Below are positions 1 to 7,377 of a DNA stretch of 22,498 nt, in pieces. A program made the translations under genes and the position numbers. The notes beneath the pieces were generated by a model. That model was not told the origin of the DNA. It worked only from the letters and a program-made list of their open reading frames with translations, and did no database searches. Source of the DNA: Candidatus Pacearchaeota archaeon (GTDB lineage Archaea; Nanobdellota; Nanobdellia; Pacearchaeales; GW2011-AR1); NCBI GenBank assembly GCA_014728745.1, contig WJLC01000033.1:1-22498 (forward strand). The letters are read 5' to 3'. The first letter of the stretch is position 1; each line of letters begins with the position of its first letter.

Positions 1-263
1 ATGCAAAAGACAGAGAAACAGGAGAATATACAAAAATTCTAGAATATTTAAAAGAAAGAAAGGTTTTGAGCCCATTAAAAAAAGGTGCCTTTGTGATTAT
101 TGGAGAAGGTATGATTTTAAACCCCTCAACAAATTATTCAGTATCATATTGCTTTATTACAAGAGAACATGCAGAAGAGTATGCAAGAACTAAATTTAAA
201 GATTCTATATATAATGTGAGAGTAGCTCAGATTAAAACAGACATTCTTAATAAAAAAGACTAA
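1..263 (+). CDS. 3' end of an unrecognised protein gene (5' end outside window)
   Basis: The reading frame is open from the left edge (first complete codon at base 3) to the TAA at 261-263, giving at least 86 residues. A TTG at 66 could serve as a start, but the frame continues upstream without a stop and the codons there look like normal coding sequence (Lys/Glu/Tyr-rich, for example EYTKILEYLKERK), so a gene truncated by the window is more likely. The visible part has a short beta-rich section (GAFVIIGEGMI), an aromatic/Ser segment and a charged helix (TREHAEEYARTKF). I recognise no domain and no membrane segment. It lies 55 bp upstream of topA on the same strand. Confidence 0.6.
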   Translation, partial: AKDRETGEYTKILEYLKERKVLSPLKKGAFVIIGEGMILNPSTNYSVSYCFITREHAEEYARTKFKDSIYNVRVAQIKTDILNKKD

Positions 264-318
264 AACCCCTAAAATCTTAAATACTCTAATTCTGATAATT
301 TATATATAAGAGTAAAAA

Positions 319-2787
319 ATGCCAAAAAAACCCAAAAAAAGCAGAGAAGAAACTTCAGCAGAAGAATATTTCCCTGTTGATGAAGAAGATTTGAAAAAAA
401 CCACTGAAAAAACAGTCAAAGAATATCAACCAGATAACAAAAGAGTTACAGAAAAAAAAGCAAGAGCAGAAGAACCTGTGGAAAAAGTTGAAAAAAAAGG
501 TAATAAAAAAACAAAATCCAGAAACAAATCCAGTAAAAGCAAAAGAAGAACAAAGAAATCCTCAAAAAGAACAGTCACAAAAACAAAAAAATATATTCCT
601 CCTAAAATAGATCTTAAAGACAAAGGTTTTGAATTGCTAATAACAGAAAAACCACAGGCAGCAGGAAAAATTGCCCATGCATTGGGAAAACCTACAAGAA
701 GAGCATATCAAAAAGTTCCTTATTATGAAATTGACAGAGATGGGAAAAAGATTGTAGTGGTCTCAGCTGTAGGACACTTGCTGACACTAAGCCAAAATGT
801 CAAGGGCTCTGACTTCCCTATATTTGACATAAGCTGGAAACCTAATTTTCAAGTTAGAAAAAGGGATTACACAAAGAGATATTACAACACAATTCTAAAG
901 CTTGCTAAAAAAGCTGGAAGCCTGACTGTAGCAACAGACTTTGATGTTGAAGGAGAAGTTATTGGGCTAAATGTTGTAAGATTTATCTGCGGACAAGAAG
1001 ATGCAAAAAGAATGAAATTCTCTACATTGACTGATAAGGAATTACAACAATCTTATGATGAAAAGCTTCCAAGCATAAGTTGGGGCCAGGCAATTGCAGG
1101 GGAAACAAGACACTATCTTGATTGGTATTATGGAATAAATCTTTCAAGAGCCCTTATGAACGCAATAAAAACAACAGGCAAATTCAAAATAATGTCAATT
1201 GGTCGAGTTCAGGGACCAGCATTAAATCTGATTGTAGAAAAGGAAAAAGAGATACAAAATTTTAAGCCAGAACCTTTTTGGCAAATTTTCATAAAAATAA
1301 AAGATCCTGAAAATAAAGACAAAAAGCAAATTGAATTAAAACATCCTAAAGATATTTTTGACAAAAAAGAACTTGACAAATTTAAGAACCTTGTTGGAAA
1401 AGATGCAAAAGCAAAAACAAAAAAATCAAAGCAGTACAGGGCTCCAAAGCCTCCTTTTAATTTAACCAGCTTGCAAAAAGAAGCCTATAGATTTTATGGA
1501 ATCACCCCTTCAAAAACACTAAAAATAGCCCAAAGCCTTTATCTTGCTGGACTCATCTCTTATCCAAGAACATCTTCTCAAAAAATTCCTGAAAGCATTG
1601 ATTATAAAACAATAAGAGATAAGCTTGCGAAAAAATTTAAGGTTAGCAGATTAATGAAAAAGCAAAAACCAAAACAAGGGAAAAAATCTGATCCTGCTCA
1701 CCCTGCTATTTATCCTACTGGCAACACACAAGTTCTTCCTGATCAAGATGAAAAGATATACAATTTAATTGTGAAGAGATTTCTTTCTTTATTCTGCGAA
1801 AGCGCCATAATAGATAGAAAAAAGGTCACAGTTATTGTTGATGATAACAAAGATCTTAAATTCAGAGCAAAAGGAAAGCAGACAGTGCGAAAAGCCTGGA
1901 TGGAAATCTACCCAACTAAAAGCAAAGAGCAAAACATTCCAGACTTTGATGGCCAAGTTGAGATTACTGATGAAAGAATAGATGAAAAAGAAACCCAACC
2001 TCCAAAAAGATACTCTCCTGCATCAATCCTTTCTCAATTAGAAAAAAGAAACCTTGGAACAAAAGCAACAAGAGCAAACATACTAGAAACTCTTTATGAC
2101 AGAAATTACATAAAAGATAGGAGTATAAAAGCCACTCCTCTTGGAATGTCTCTTATTGCCACATTAGAAAAGCATTCACCAATAATAATTGAAGAAGAGC
2201 TCACAAGAGAATTTGAAGAAGACATGGAAAAGATTGAAGAAGCTAAGAAAGGAAATTTCCAGAAACAAGAAGATAAGATTCTTGAAAAAGCAAAAAAAGC
2301 AATAAAAGAGATTTCAAAGGATTTTAAAAAAGATCAAGAGGAGATAGGAAAAGAGCTTCTCAAAGCTATTGAAGAGTACAGAAAACAACAGAGAGTTGAA
2401 AATAGAATTATGCAATGTCCAAAGTGCAAAAAAGGCCACCTAGCAATAACTTATTCAAAGAAAAACAAAAAACACTTTATTGCATGTGATGCATATCCTG
2501 ATTGTAAAACAACTTACTCTCTTCCTCCTTACGGAAAAATAAAAAAAACAGACAAGAATTGCGAGGATTGCGGATTCAGACTCTTAATGTCTTTGAGAAA
2601 AGGAAAAAGACCCTGGATATTTTGTTTTAATTCTGAATGTCCAAAAAACAAGAAGAGAATAGAAGAATACAGAAAGCGTAAGGCTGAGCAGCAAGAGAAC
2701 AAAAAACAATCTAAAAAGAAGAAAGACAAGAAAAAAGAAGAGAACAAATCTGAATCCAAAGAATCTAATAACTCTGAAGAAAAATGA
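319..2787 (+). CDS. topA: DNA topoisomerase I (type IA), archaeal
   Basis: Type IA topoisomerase, which relaxes negatively supercoiled DNA through a transient 5'-phosphotyrosine link. Visible in order: a Lys/Glu-rich tail of about 100 residues; a TOPRIM domain with Glu110 in LLITEKPQA and the acidic triad D207-F-D209-V-E211; the active-site segment GLISYPRTSS with predicted catalytic Tyr415; the cleavage/strand-passage core to about residue 690; two C-terminal zinc modules (C700, C703, C723, C729 and C748, C751, C769, C774); and a Lys-rich tail from about 778. At 822 residues it is longer than a bare core because of the tails. The ATG at 319 is the only plausible start before the TOPRIM domain. 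TATA-like stretches lie at 274-281 and 299-310. The stop overlaps the start of a small membrane protein (ATGA). Topoisomerase III naming is possible, but the zinc modules fit topoisomerase I. Confidence 0.95.
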   Translation: MPKKPKKSREETSAEEYFPVDEEDLKKTTEKTVKEYQPDNKRVTEKKARAEEPVEKVEKKGNKKTKSRNKSSKSKRRTKKSSKRTVTKTKKYIPPKIDLKDKGFELLITEKPQAAGKIAHALGKPTRRAYQKVPYYEIDRDGKKIVVVSAVGHLLTLSQNVKGSDFPIFDISWKPNFQVRKRDYTKRYYNTILKLAKKAGSLTVATDFDVEGEVIGLNVVRFICGQEDAKRMKFSTLTDKELQQSYDEKLPSISWGQAIAGETRHYLDWYYGINLSRALMNAIKTTGKFKIMSIGRVQGPALNLIVEKEKEIQNFKPEPFWQIFIKIKDPENKDKKQIELKHPKDIFDKKELDKFKNLVGKDAKAKTKKSKQYRAPKPPFNLTSLQKEAYRFYGITPSKTLKIAQSLYLAGLISYPRTSSQKIPESIDYKTIRDKLAKKFKVSRLMKKQKPKQGKKSDPAHPAIYPTGNTQVLPDQDEKIYNLIVKRFLSLFCESAIIDRKKVTVIVDDNKDLKFRAKGKQTVRKAWMEIYPTKSKEQNIPDFDGQVEITDERIDEKETQPPKRYSPASILSQLEKRNLGTKATRANILETLYDRNYIKDRSIKATPLGMSLIATLEKHSPIIIEEELTREFEEDMEKIEEAKKGNFQKQEDKILEKAKKAIKEISKDFKKDQEEIGKELLKAIEEYRKQQRVENRIMQCPKCKKGHLAITYSKKNKKHFIACDAYPDCKTTYSLPPYGKIKKTDKNCEDCGFRLLMSLRKGKRPWIFCFNSECPKNKKRIEEYRKRKAEQQENKKQSKKKKDKKKEENKSESKESNNSEEK

Positions 2788-2948
2788 AAAAGAAAACCCA
2801 AAAAATACTAATTCAATTAGTAATTATAGCAATACTGATAGCTCTTTCCTACATGGTTCTTGAAACAGCCCTTGCTTTTCTAGTAACTATAATTTTATTA
2901 GCATTTATTATCTGGAGAAATAAAATTTATAAAACACTTCAAAAATAA
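2784..2948 (+). CDS. 54-residue two-helix membrane protein
   Basis: A short open frame whose ATG overlaps the topA stop in an ATGA arrangement (ATG 2784-2786, TGA 2785-2787). It encodes 54 residues and ends in TAA at 2946-2948. The product starts MKKKTQK and then has two hydrophobic stretches, about residues 8-26 and 29-44, followed by a basic tail (WRNKIYKTLQK). That is a helical hairpin with positively charged ends. The overlap suggests translational coupling with topA. No family is recognised. The hydrophobic pattern and the tight overlap make it more likely real than chance, but the AT-rich code (many Ile/Leu codons) can mimic membrane helices. Confidence 0.5.
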   Translation: MKKKTQKILIQLVIIAILIALSYMVLETALAFLVTIILLAFIIWRNKIYKTLQK

Positions 2949-2959
2949 TTTCTGAACAT

Positions 2960-3643
2960 TTAATCTCTTAATTCTAATTCATCAATAAATTCTGTTGCAC
3001 TTTTCTTATTCAACACCTTTCCTTTTGGCCAACCTGCCAAATACATCATTAATCTATAAGCTTGAAACTCATCACTTTTATTACCTCCTTTGCTCCATCC
3101 AAACCTAAGAATAGTATCAAAACCTATTGGATAAAAAAATTTATCAAGATTATATATTCGCTTCCCTCCATTAAAAAGTATCTCTTTTGTTCCTTCATCA
3201 AAATAATCACCTAATTTACTTAACCCCTTTTCTTTTCTTTTTTTCCTAATGTCTTTGGATTTTTGAGGACTAGTAAAGCTTAATTTAGACCTATATTTTG
3301 AGATTGTTGCTTCTTTGCATTCAAGCCTATCACAGCAAACATACGGATAAAAACTATATCCTGAATTATCTCCTGCTATGCTAATTAAAGTAGAATCTTC
3401 TCCGCAATTTTCACAAGACTCTATGGCCTTAAAATTATTCAATTGCTTGTGTATTTCTGTCCATCTCTCAATGTTTTCAGGGATTCTGAACCTTGAGAAA
3501 TATTTTGGGTCTCCTTGAATTAATTGAAAAAAATAAAAATAACCTTCGCTTTTTGGGTTTTCTTCTTTAGGAGGGTGCCTTCCTAAAGCAACCTCTTCTA
3601 AACTCATTCCCTTATATTTCCCAAAATCAAGTATTAATGGCAT
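2960..3643 (-). CDS. Putative zinc-binding protein with N-terminal FGKYKG motif
   Basis: 227 residues, function not recognised. The N-terminus reads LDFGKYKGMSLEEV, followed by YFYFFQLIQ. This resembles the short FGKYKG...(Y/F)xxWL module found in DUF3820-like proteins and at the C-terminus of some ExoX-like exonucleases; that match is from memory and is an inference. A probable zinc site follows (C77, C80, C103 and C104 or C109). The rest is charged, with a Lys-rich helix around residues 130-142, and ends in an acidic helix. A TATA-like CCTTAAAAGC (minus strand, 3664-3673) sits about 26 nt upstream of the ATG at 3643, so the mRNA is probably leaderless. It is divergent from the next plus-strand gene and converges with the topA pair. 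Confidence 0.75.
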   Translation of the reverse strand: MPLILDFGKYKGMSLEEVALGRHPPKEENPKSEGYFYFFQLIQGDPKYFSRFRIPENIERWTEIHKQLNNFKAIESCENCGEDSTLISIAGDNSGYSFYPYVCCDRLECKEATISKYRSKLSFTSPQKSKDIRKKRKEKGLSKLGDYFDEGTKEILFNGGKRIYNLDKFFYPIGFDTILRFGWSKGGNKSDEFQAYRLMMYLAGWPKGKVLNKKSATEFIDELELRD

Positions 3644-3664
3644 AAATATAATTCTTTTTTAAGG

Positions 3665-3731
3665 CTTTTAAGGATTTATTGCATGAAAAATATAATATCT
3701 CATACAATTATAACAATCCTTATAAAAAAAG
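3665..3731. promoter_or_regulatory. Divergent promoter region with two TATA-like boxes
   Basis: On the minus strand CCTTAAAAGC at 3664-3673 lies about 26 nt before the ATG at 3643. On the plus strand TTATAAAAAAAG at 3720-3731 lies about 24 nt before the ATG at 3748. Both spacings match an archaeal TATA box driving a leaderless transcript. The boxes were read by eye and no start site has been mapped. Confidence 0.5.
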
Positions 3732-3747
3732 CCTTAACTAAATAAAT

Positions 3748-4041
3748 ATGGAAAATGAAAAACAGTGGATAAACAAATGCAGAGAATTCTATGAAAAAAG
3801 AAAAGAAAAATATATGAATCCTGTAGGAAAAATATTAGATGAATTCACAAAAAACTGCTGGCATTGCACTCTTTATCAAGGCGGCAGTGCATTTGCAAAC
3901 AATGAATTATATGAACTTTACAGAGGGTATTATGTTGATCCAGAAAACTTTGTACAAGTGATCTCTGAAGAAGAAATAATTAAAGACCCGGATTTTCAGG
4001 AGTGGTATCATAATCAGTCAGCAAAAAAGAAGGCAAACTAA
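3748..4041 (+). CDS. Small unknown protein with WHC motif
   Basis: 97 residues, unrecognised. The sequence is polar and helical with many aromatics: an N-terminal charged helix (KCREFYEKRKEKYM), then KNCWHCTLYQGG, a Tyr-rich segment (LYELYRGYYVDPENF) and an acidic helix ending in a basic tail. The CWHC pair could bind metal or form a disulfide, but no second Cys pair is present except C11, so this is weak. A TATA-like box ends about 17 nt before the ATG. The gene converges with nreA, and the two stop codons overlap at 4039-4040. Confidence 0.65.
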   Translation: MENEKQWINKCREFYEKRKEKYMNPVGKILDEFTKNCWHCTLYQGGSAFANNELYELYRGYYVDPENFVQVISEEEIIKDPDFQEWYHNQSAKKKAN

Positions 4042-5246
4042 ATGAATTCATTAAGATTTGTCTGAGTCTTAATCTGCTTAAGTAGCTTGCTTCTCTGAAA
4101 TATTTGCTCATAATCAAAATTATACTTTATATCTCCAATTTTCTTTGCAGAATTGAGCATCTCTTTTCTTGTTTCAAACCTCATTGCTTTTTTATTCATG
4201 GCCTTTCTAACACTCTCTCTGACAACCCAAACCCCTAAAGATGCCCAGTAAGAAGGATTTTCAATTCTAATAACTAAAACACTTGCCTGTCTCTTTATAT
4301 CTCTTAAATATTCAAGTATTGGGAGTCTTGTTGCATAATAACCTCCTGCAGTATTAAAAGCATATTTTTTCCTTCCATGAAAACCCTCATAATCTGTTGA
4401 AGCTTTTATTTTCTCAGTTGGATTCCAAGAACTGTTAGGAAGATATAATTCAAAAAGTTCATAAGTCCAAACACCTGGAAACATTAATATTATGTAACTA
4501 TTCCCTAAGAATTCTCCCCAATGCAATTCAAAATCTTCTATCCATTTAAATTCCTTAACTATGTTGAGTAAATGCTTTCCGAGCATATCATCTGTTGCAG
4601 TAATGCTCCAACGAGTTGGAACCAATCTCTTGTCTTTTTTCAATCCCAAAACACCTACAGAAAGTATCTTGTTAAGAGTATATTCATTAAACTTTCTTTT
4701 GTAAAGTGTCTTAACAGCCTCTGCTGCCTTTATCTCATCATTCATTGCCTTATCAAGATGCCGATTAACTTTAACATTAGAAACAACTTTTGCTTTTTTC
4801 AAAGGAGCCTTTAATCCATGAGGTGTTAAAAGCCTGTCCTTGTCTCTTTTAAACCTCAATCTGTTTTTCAATTCAATTTCAACATCAACTGGCTTAGAGC
4901 CTATAGCAATTTCCTGAGCAAGATTAACAAATTTCTTATTTTTCCTAGTGTCAGTTACCTTGCTTCTAAATCTGCTGTTAAGCAAACTATTTCTCAACCT
5001 CAAAACATCACTAATCTCTAATTCATTATCTGCCCAGTATTTTTCATCATCATAAATCCAAGCATCCTTGTCTCTCTCCAAAGGGCTCATTATCCCCACA
5101 TTCACATTAGGGTATTTTAAACCAGAGCCAATGAAAATGCTCGGAGGACTCGCAGTATCTAATTTAGAAATATCTGCCAGATTTCTAGTTTTAAAGTTTG
5201 TCTCTGCAATCTTCTTCACAACTTCAAATCTTATGTTCTCCCCCAT
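4038..5246 (-). CDS. nreA: DNA repair protein NreA
   Basis: 402 residues of the archaeal Nre family, tied to DNA damage repair and PCNA binding in haloarchaea (established knowledge). Family signatures seen: SPPSIFIGSGLKYPNVNVGIMSP near residues 33-55, VPTRWSITATDD around 215-226, WGEFLGNSYIILMFPGVWTYE, GRKKYAFNTAGGYYATRLPILEYL, and LGVWVVRESVRKAM. The last eight residues, QTNLNEFI (395-402), fit a C-terminal PCNA-interacting peptide (QxxhxxaA-like), as known for family members. The N-terminal Cys-rich zinc motif I associate with many Nre proteins is absent. No in-frame ATG lies upstream before an in-frame stop, and the TATA-like CTTTAAAT (5267-5274) is about 24 nt from the ATG, supporting this start. 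Confidence 0.92.
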   Translation of the reverse strand: MGENIRFEVVKKIAETNFKTRNLADISKLDTASPPSIFIGSGLKYPNVNVGIMSPLERDKDAWIYDDEKYWADNELEISDVLRLRNSLLNSRFRSKVTDTRKNKKFVNLAQEIAIGSKPVDVEIELKNRLRFKRDKDRLLTPHGLKAPLKKAKVVSNVKVNRHLDKAMNDEIKAAEAVKTLYKRKFNEYTLNKILSVGVLGLKKDKRLVPTRWSITATDDMLGKHLLNIVKEFKWIEDFELHWGEFLGNSYIILMFPGVWTYELFELYLPNSSWNPTEKIKASTDYEGFHGRKKYAFNTAGGYYATRLPILEYLRDIKRQASVLVIRIENPSYWASLGVWVVRESVRKAMNKKAMRFETRKEMLNSAKKIGDIKYNFDYEQIFQRSKLLKQIKTQTNLNEFI

Positions 5247-5266
5247 TGTAAAATAAATATCTTTTT

Positions 5267-5274
5267 CTTTAAAT
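5267..5274 (-). promoter_or_regulatory. TATA box of nreA
   Basis: On the minus strand ATTTAAAG is centred about 24-25 nt upstream of the nreA ATG at 5246. This is the usual archaeal TATA-to-start spacing for a leaderless mRNA. The 5247-5362 gap otherwise shows only AT-rich sequence without a clear hairpin or open frame. Confidence 0.5.
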
Positions 5275-5362
5275 GTCTATATGATTACTAACAAGTAAAT
5301 CCAAACTAAACCAATCTAGATAAGTGAAAAATGAAAAAGAGGAATAAAAAATAAAATAGACA

Positions 5363-5797
5363 TTAATTATTGCAGTACTCATCAATCATACTATCTAAAT
5401 TAGCTTGGCTGTAATCTTCACCCTCTACTAAACATATGTCAGGAGGAGTTCCAATTCTAGAATCTCTTAAACTTATAACCTTACTTGCAATAAATTCAAT
5501 CTCCCAAAGTTGCTCATCTCCTGTAGTTGGATTGTAAGCTCTGAAATCATAAATATTAGAAACCATATCTCCAGAATCAAAATTCTGCAAAAGTGTAAAA
5601 TAATCATGAGTAATATCAGTATATCCTCTTCCTTCTAATTCTGAAAGAACATATTCCTCAGCAGTCTCATACTCTTCTACAGGAACTTCATCTTCCTTTT
5701 GCCCATAATCAGCCATGCCACAGTTAATTGGTGCAAGCCCCATTAAAATAAATAAAAGAGGATAAACTACTAGCCTTTCTAAGGTCTTATTTACCAT
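5363..5797 (-). CDS. Unknown secreted or membrane-anchored acidic protein
   Basis: 144 residues, unrecognised. The N-terminus has a basic stretch (KTLERL) then a hydrophobic core of about residues 9-25 ending in PINCG, so it is a signal peptide or anchor. Cys26 could be lipidated, but the preceding residues (P-I-N) are a poor lipobox. The rest is acidic (EDEVPVEEYETAEEYVLSELEG) and predicted extracellular, with one Cys at 121 and a C-terminal DEYCNN giving a possible disulfide pair. It has its own promoter with an operator-like palindrome right before the ATG, so it may be individually regulated. Confidence 0.65.
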   Translation of the reverse strand: MVNKTLERLVVYPLLFILMGLAPINCGMADYGQKEDEVPVEEYETAEEYVLSELEGRGYTDITHDYFTLLQNFDSGDMVSNIYDFRAYNPTTGDEQLWEIEFIASKVISLRDSRIGTPPDICLVEGEDYSQANLDSMIDEYCNN

Positions 5798-5800
5798 GAT

Positions 5801-5820
5801 TATTTTAATTAATTAAAATA
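5801..5820. promoter_or_regulatory. Perfect 20-bp palindrome, operator-like
   Basis: TATTTTAATTAATTAAAATA equals its own reverse complement over all 20 bases. It starts 3 bp upstream of the ATG of the minus-strand gene at 5797. A TATA-like TTTATATT (minus strand, about 5817-5826) abuts it, centred about 25 nt from the ATG. The palindrome therefore fills the space between TATA box and predicted transcription start, where archaeal repressors commonly bind. Binding is inference. Confidence 0.5.
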
Positions 5821-5848
5821 TAAAAAACTTACTTTTTTATGGGTTTAC

Positions 5849-6595
5849 TTAAATCCAGCCTTTTTTGTATATACCCTTTTTCCTAATTTCAAAATTCAAT
5901 TCTTTTTCAGGAAGACTCCGATGTTTTAAAAGAAGCGCTTTTCTTTTTCCCCTGTCATTCTGAAGCTGAATAATGCATTTACTCCAGTATTTGAACAAAT
6001 CTCCTCCAACAATGTTCACTCTTTTTTCTGCTTTCCTGCCTTTTTTCCACTCTTTCTCAGAAACAAAACTAGAATAAACCTGGTTAGTTATTAAAACAGG
6101 AATTTTCTGCTTTCTAGCTATTTCAGCTAAGCATCTCATTTGTTCTGCCATTTCCTTATTGACATTTTTTATTTTGTAAGAATCCTGTTCTTTTCTAGCA
6201 TCTCCTAACTTAAGCCTATAAAGCATTGCCATTCCATCAACAACAATCAAATTAGCATGCTCTTTTTTTATCTTGTCAACCAAATTAGAAAAAATCTTTT
6301 TCTGCTCATCAAAGCTAACTGGGTCTAACAACAAAATATTCTCAAGTATCTTCTCATAATCCTCTCCAACAATCTGCCTAACCCTATCAATAGAAAACCC
6401 TCCTTCAGTGTCAATGAATATAACTTTATTTCCTTTTTTTGCCTGGCTGCAAGCAACAAGTATTGCAAAATTAGTTTTTCCTGAACCAGCAGGCCCAGCT
6501 ATCATAGTTATAACATCTTTTTCATAACCCCCATAAAGCCACTTGTTAAAAACATAACTTCCTGTTGAAATCCTCTCCATTCTCTTTAATGTCAT
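5849..6595 (-). CDS. radB: RadB, RecA/Rad51-family recombinase paralogue
   Basis: 248 residues: a RecA-fold ATPase without the N-terminal helix-hairpin-helix domain of RadA, which points to RadB. Walker A is GPAGSGKT at 34-41; Walker B is LIVVD at 116-120. The region TGSYVFNKWLYGGYEKDVITMIAG is typical of the RadA/RadB/KaiC group. Loop-like basic segments (KEWKKGRKAEKR, GDLFKYW) follow, and the C-terminus ends the core fold. RadB is an archaeal accessory protein in homologous recombination. It lies two genes from nreA on the same strand, so the neighbourhood is enriched in repair functions. A weak TATA-like TTATTAAG sits about 23 nt upstream of the ATG. A KaiC-like ATPase is the alternative, but the size favours RadB. 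Confidence 0.9.
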   Translation of the reverse strand: MTLKRMERISTGSYVFNKWLYGGYEKDVITMIAGPAGSGKTNFAILVACSQAKKGNKVIFIDTEGGFSIDRVRQIVGEDYEKILENILLLDPVSFDEQKKIFSNLVDKIKKEHANLIVVDGMAMLYRLKLGDARKEQDSYKIKNVNKEMAEQMRCLAEIARKQKIPVLITNQVYSSFVSEKEWKKGRKAEKRVNIVGGDLFKYWSKCIIQLQNDRGKRKALLLKHRSLPEKELNFEIRKKGIYKKGWI

Positions 6596-6637
6596 ATAAA
6601 TGAAAAACCTAATAGCTTAATAAGAATTATTGTGATT

Positions 6638-6991
6638 CTATCTATTTTTTGTTTTTGTGTTCGGTTTTACTTCTTTGAACAAATCAGCATACTCACTTTC
6701 AAATCGCCTTAAATCTGTCTCTAGTCCAAAATAATACCTCAGCCAGTTAACAAAACCAAAATCCCTGCAAAAAATCCACTTTTTCTTTTTCCAAGCTTCT
6801 TGCCAAATGCAAGAATCCCCTTTTCTTTTAGGATCTCTAAACTTTTTCCTGTGTTGGCTGCAATAAGGGCAAACATACTTCAAATGCCACCTTGCATTAT
6901 TTTTCCTACTCATAAACCTTCCAGGAAGAGAAAGAATATCTAAAACAATCCCTTCAACAAACCACAAAGGAGTTTTTCTTGATAATGCCAT
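6638..6991 (-). CDS. Small Cys-containing protein, possibly zinc-binding
   Basis: 117 residues, unrecognised. Residues 1-35 are mixed hydrophobic/basic. CPYC (C41, C44) plus C61 and C75 could make one zinc site. The stretch between is very basic (RKKFRDPKRKG, WKKKKW), suggesting nucleic acid contact, and an acidic helix precedes a basic tail. It starts 32 bp after the rpoL stop on the same strand, so it may be co-transcribed with rpoL, although a TTTTTAATT stretch about 25 nt upstream of its ATG could be its own TATA box. An association with transcription is a guess from position only. Confidence 0.65.
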   Translation of the reverse strand: MALSRKTPLWFVEGIVLDILSLPGRFMSRKNNARWHLKYVCPYCSQHRKKFRDPKRKGDSCIWQEAWKKKKWIFCRDFGFVNWLRYYFGLETDLRRFESEYADLFKEVKPNTKTKNR

Positions 6992-7023
6992 GGATTACAT
7001 TAAAGAAAAATCAATTAAAAACC

Positions 7024-7281
7024 TTACTTTAAATCCTTAAACTCTTTGGATGCCTTATCTAAATCCTTTGTTATTGCATCAACTGCATCTTTAACAGCTT
7101 TTTTAGGCTTTTTTGCCTTAACCAATAACACAGGATTTTTAGTAGGGTGCTCTCTTTTCCATACTGCTAAATCAACACTAGAATCTTTATTCAAATAAAC
7201 TCTTAAGACTTCTGCAATAGTGACACTTCCTACTTCTATCTCTGCTTCTCCTTTCTCAGACTTAATAACCTTAACATCCAT
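7024..7281 (-). CDS. rpoL: DNA-directed RNA polymerase subunit L (Rpo11)
   Basis: 85 residues, the usual length for the archaeal homologue of eukaryotic Rpb11, which pairs with subunit D to start RNA polymerase assembly. The family pattern is visible: MDVKVIKSEKGEAEIEV, an alpha-motif (VTIAEVLRVYLNKDSSVDLAVWKREHP), then KNPVLLVKAK and a long C-terminal amphipathic helix. The usual acidic loop and LLN segment of the alpha-motif are somewhat altered (VTIAEVLR), so this is a divergent copy. TTTATAAAG on the minus strand (7302-7311 region) is centred 25 nt upstream of the ATG, a strong leaderless promoter. Confidence 0.85.
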   Translation of the reverse strand: MDVKVIKSEKGEAEIEVGSVTIAEVLRVYLNKDSSVDLAVWKREHPTKNPVLLVKAKKPKKAVKDAVDAITKDLDKASKEFKDLK

Positions 7282-7301
7282 AATAAGAATTCACTGTTTT
7301 G

Positions 7302-7311
7302 CTTTATAAAC
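7302..7311 (-). promoter_or_regulatory. TATA box of rpoL
   Basis: GTTTATAAAG on the minus strand, centred about 25 nt upstream of the rpoL ATG at 7281. It is one of the clearest TATA boxes in the window. Confidence 0.6.
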
Positions 7312-7377
7312 TTTGCCTTGCCTTTGCTTAAATGCCTACCTGAACATATTTACAATTAAACTTAATTTATTCTAATT

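Noticed and set aside
2529..2801. Minus-strand 90-codon frame with hydrophobic product
   Set aside because: Antisense to the zinc modules and Lys tail of topoisomerase I; the Phe/Leu/Ser content mirrors Lys/Glu codons.
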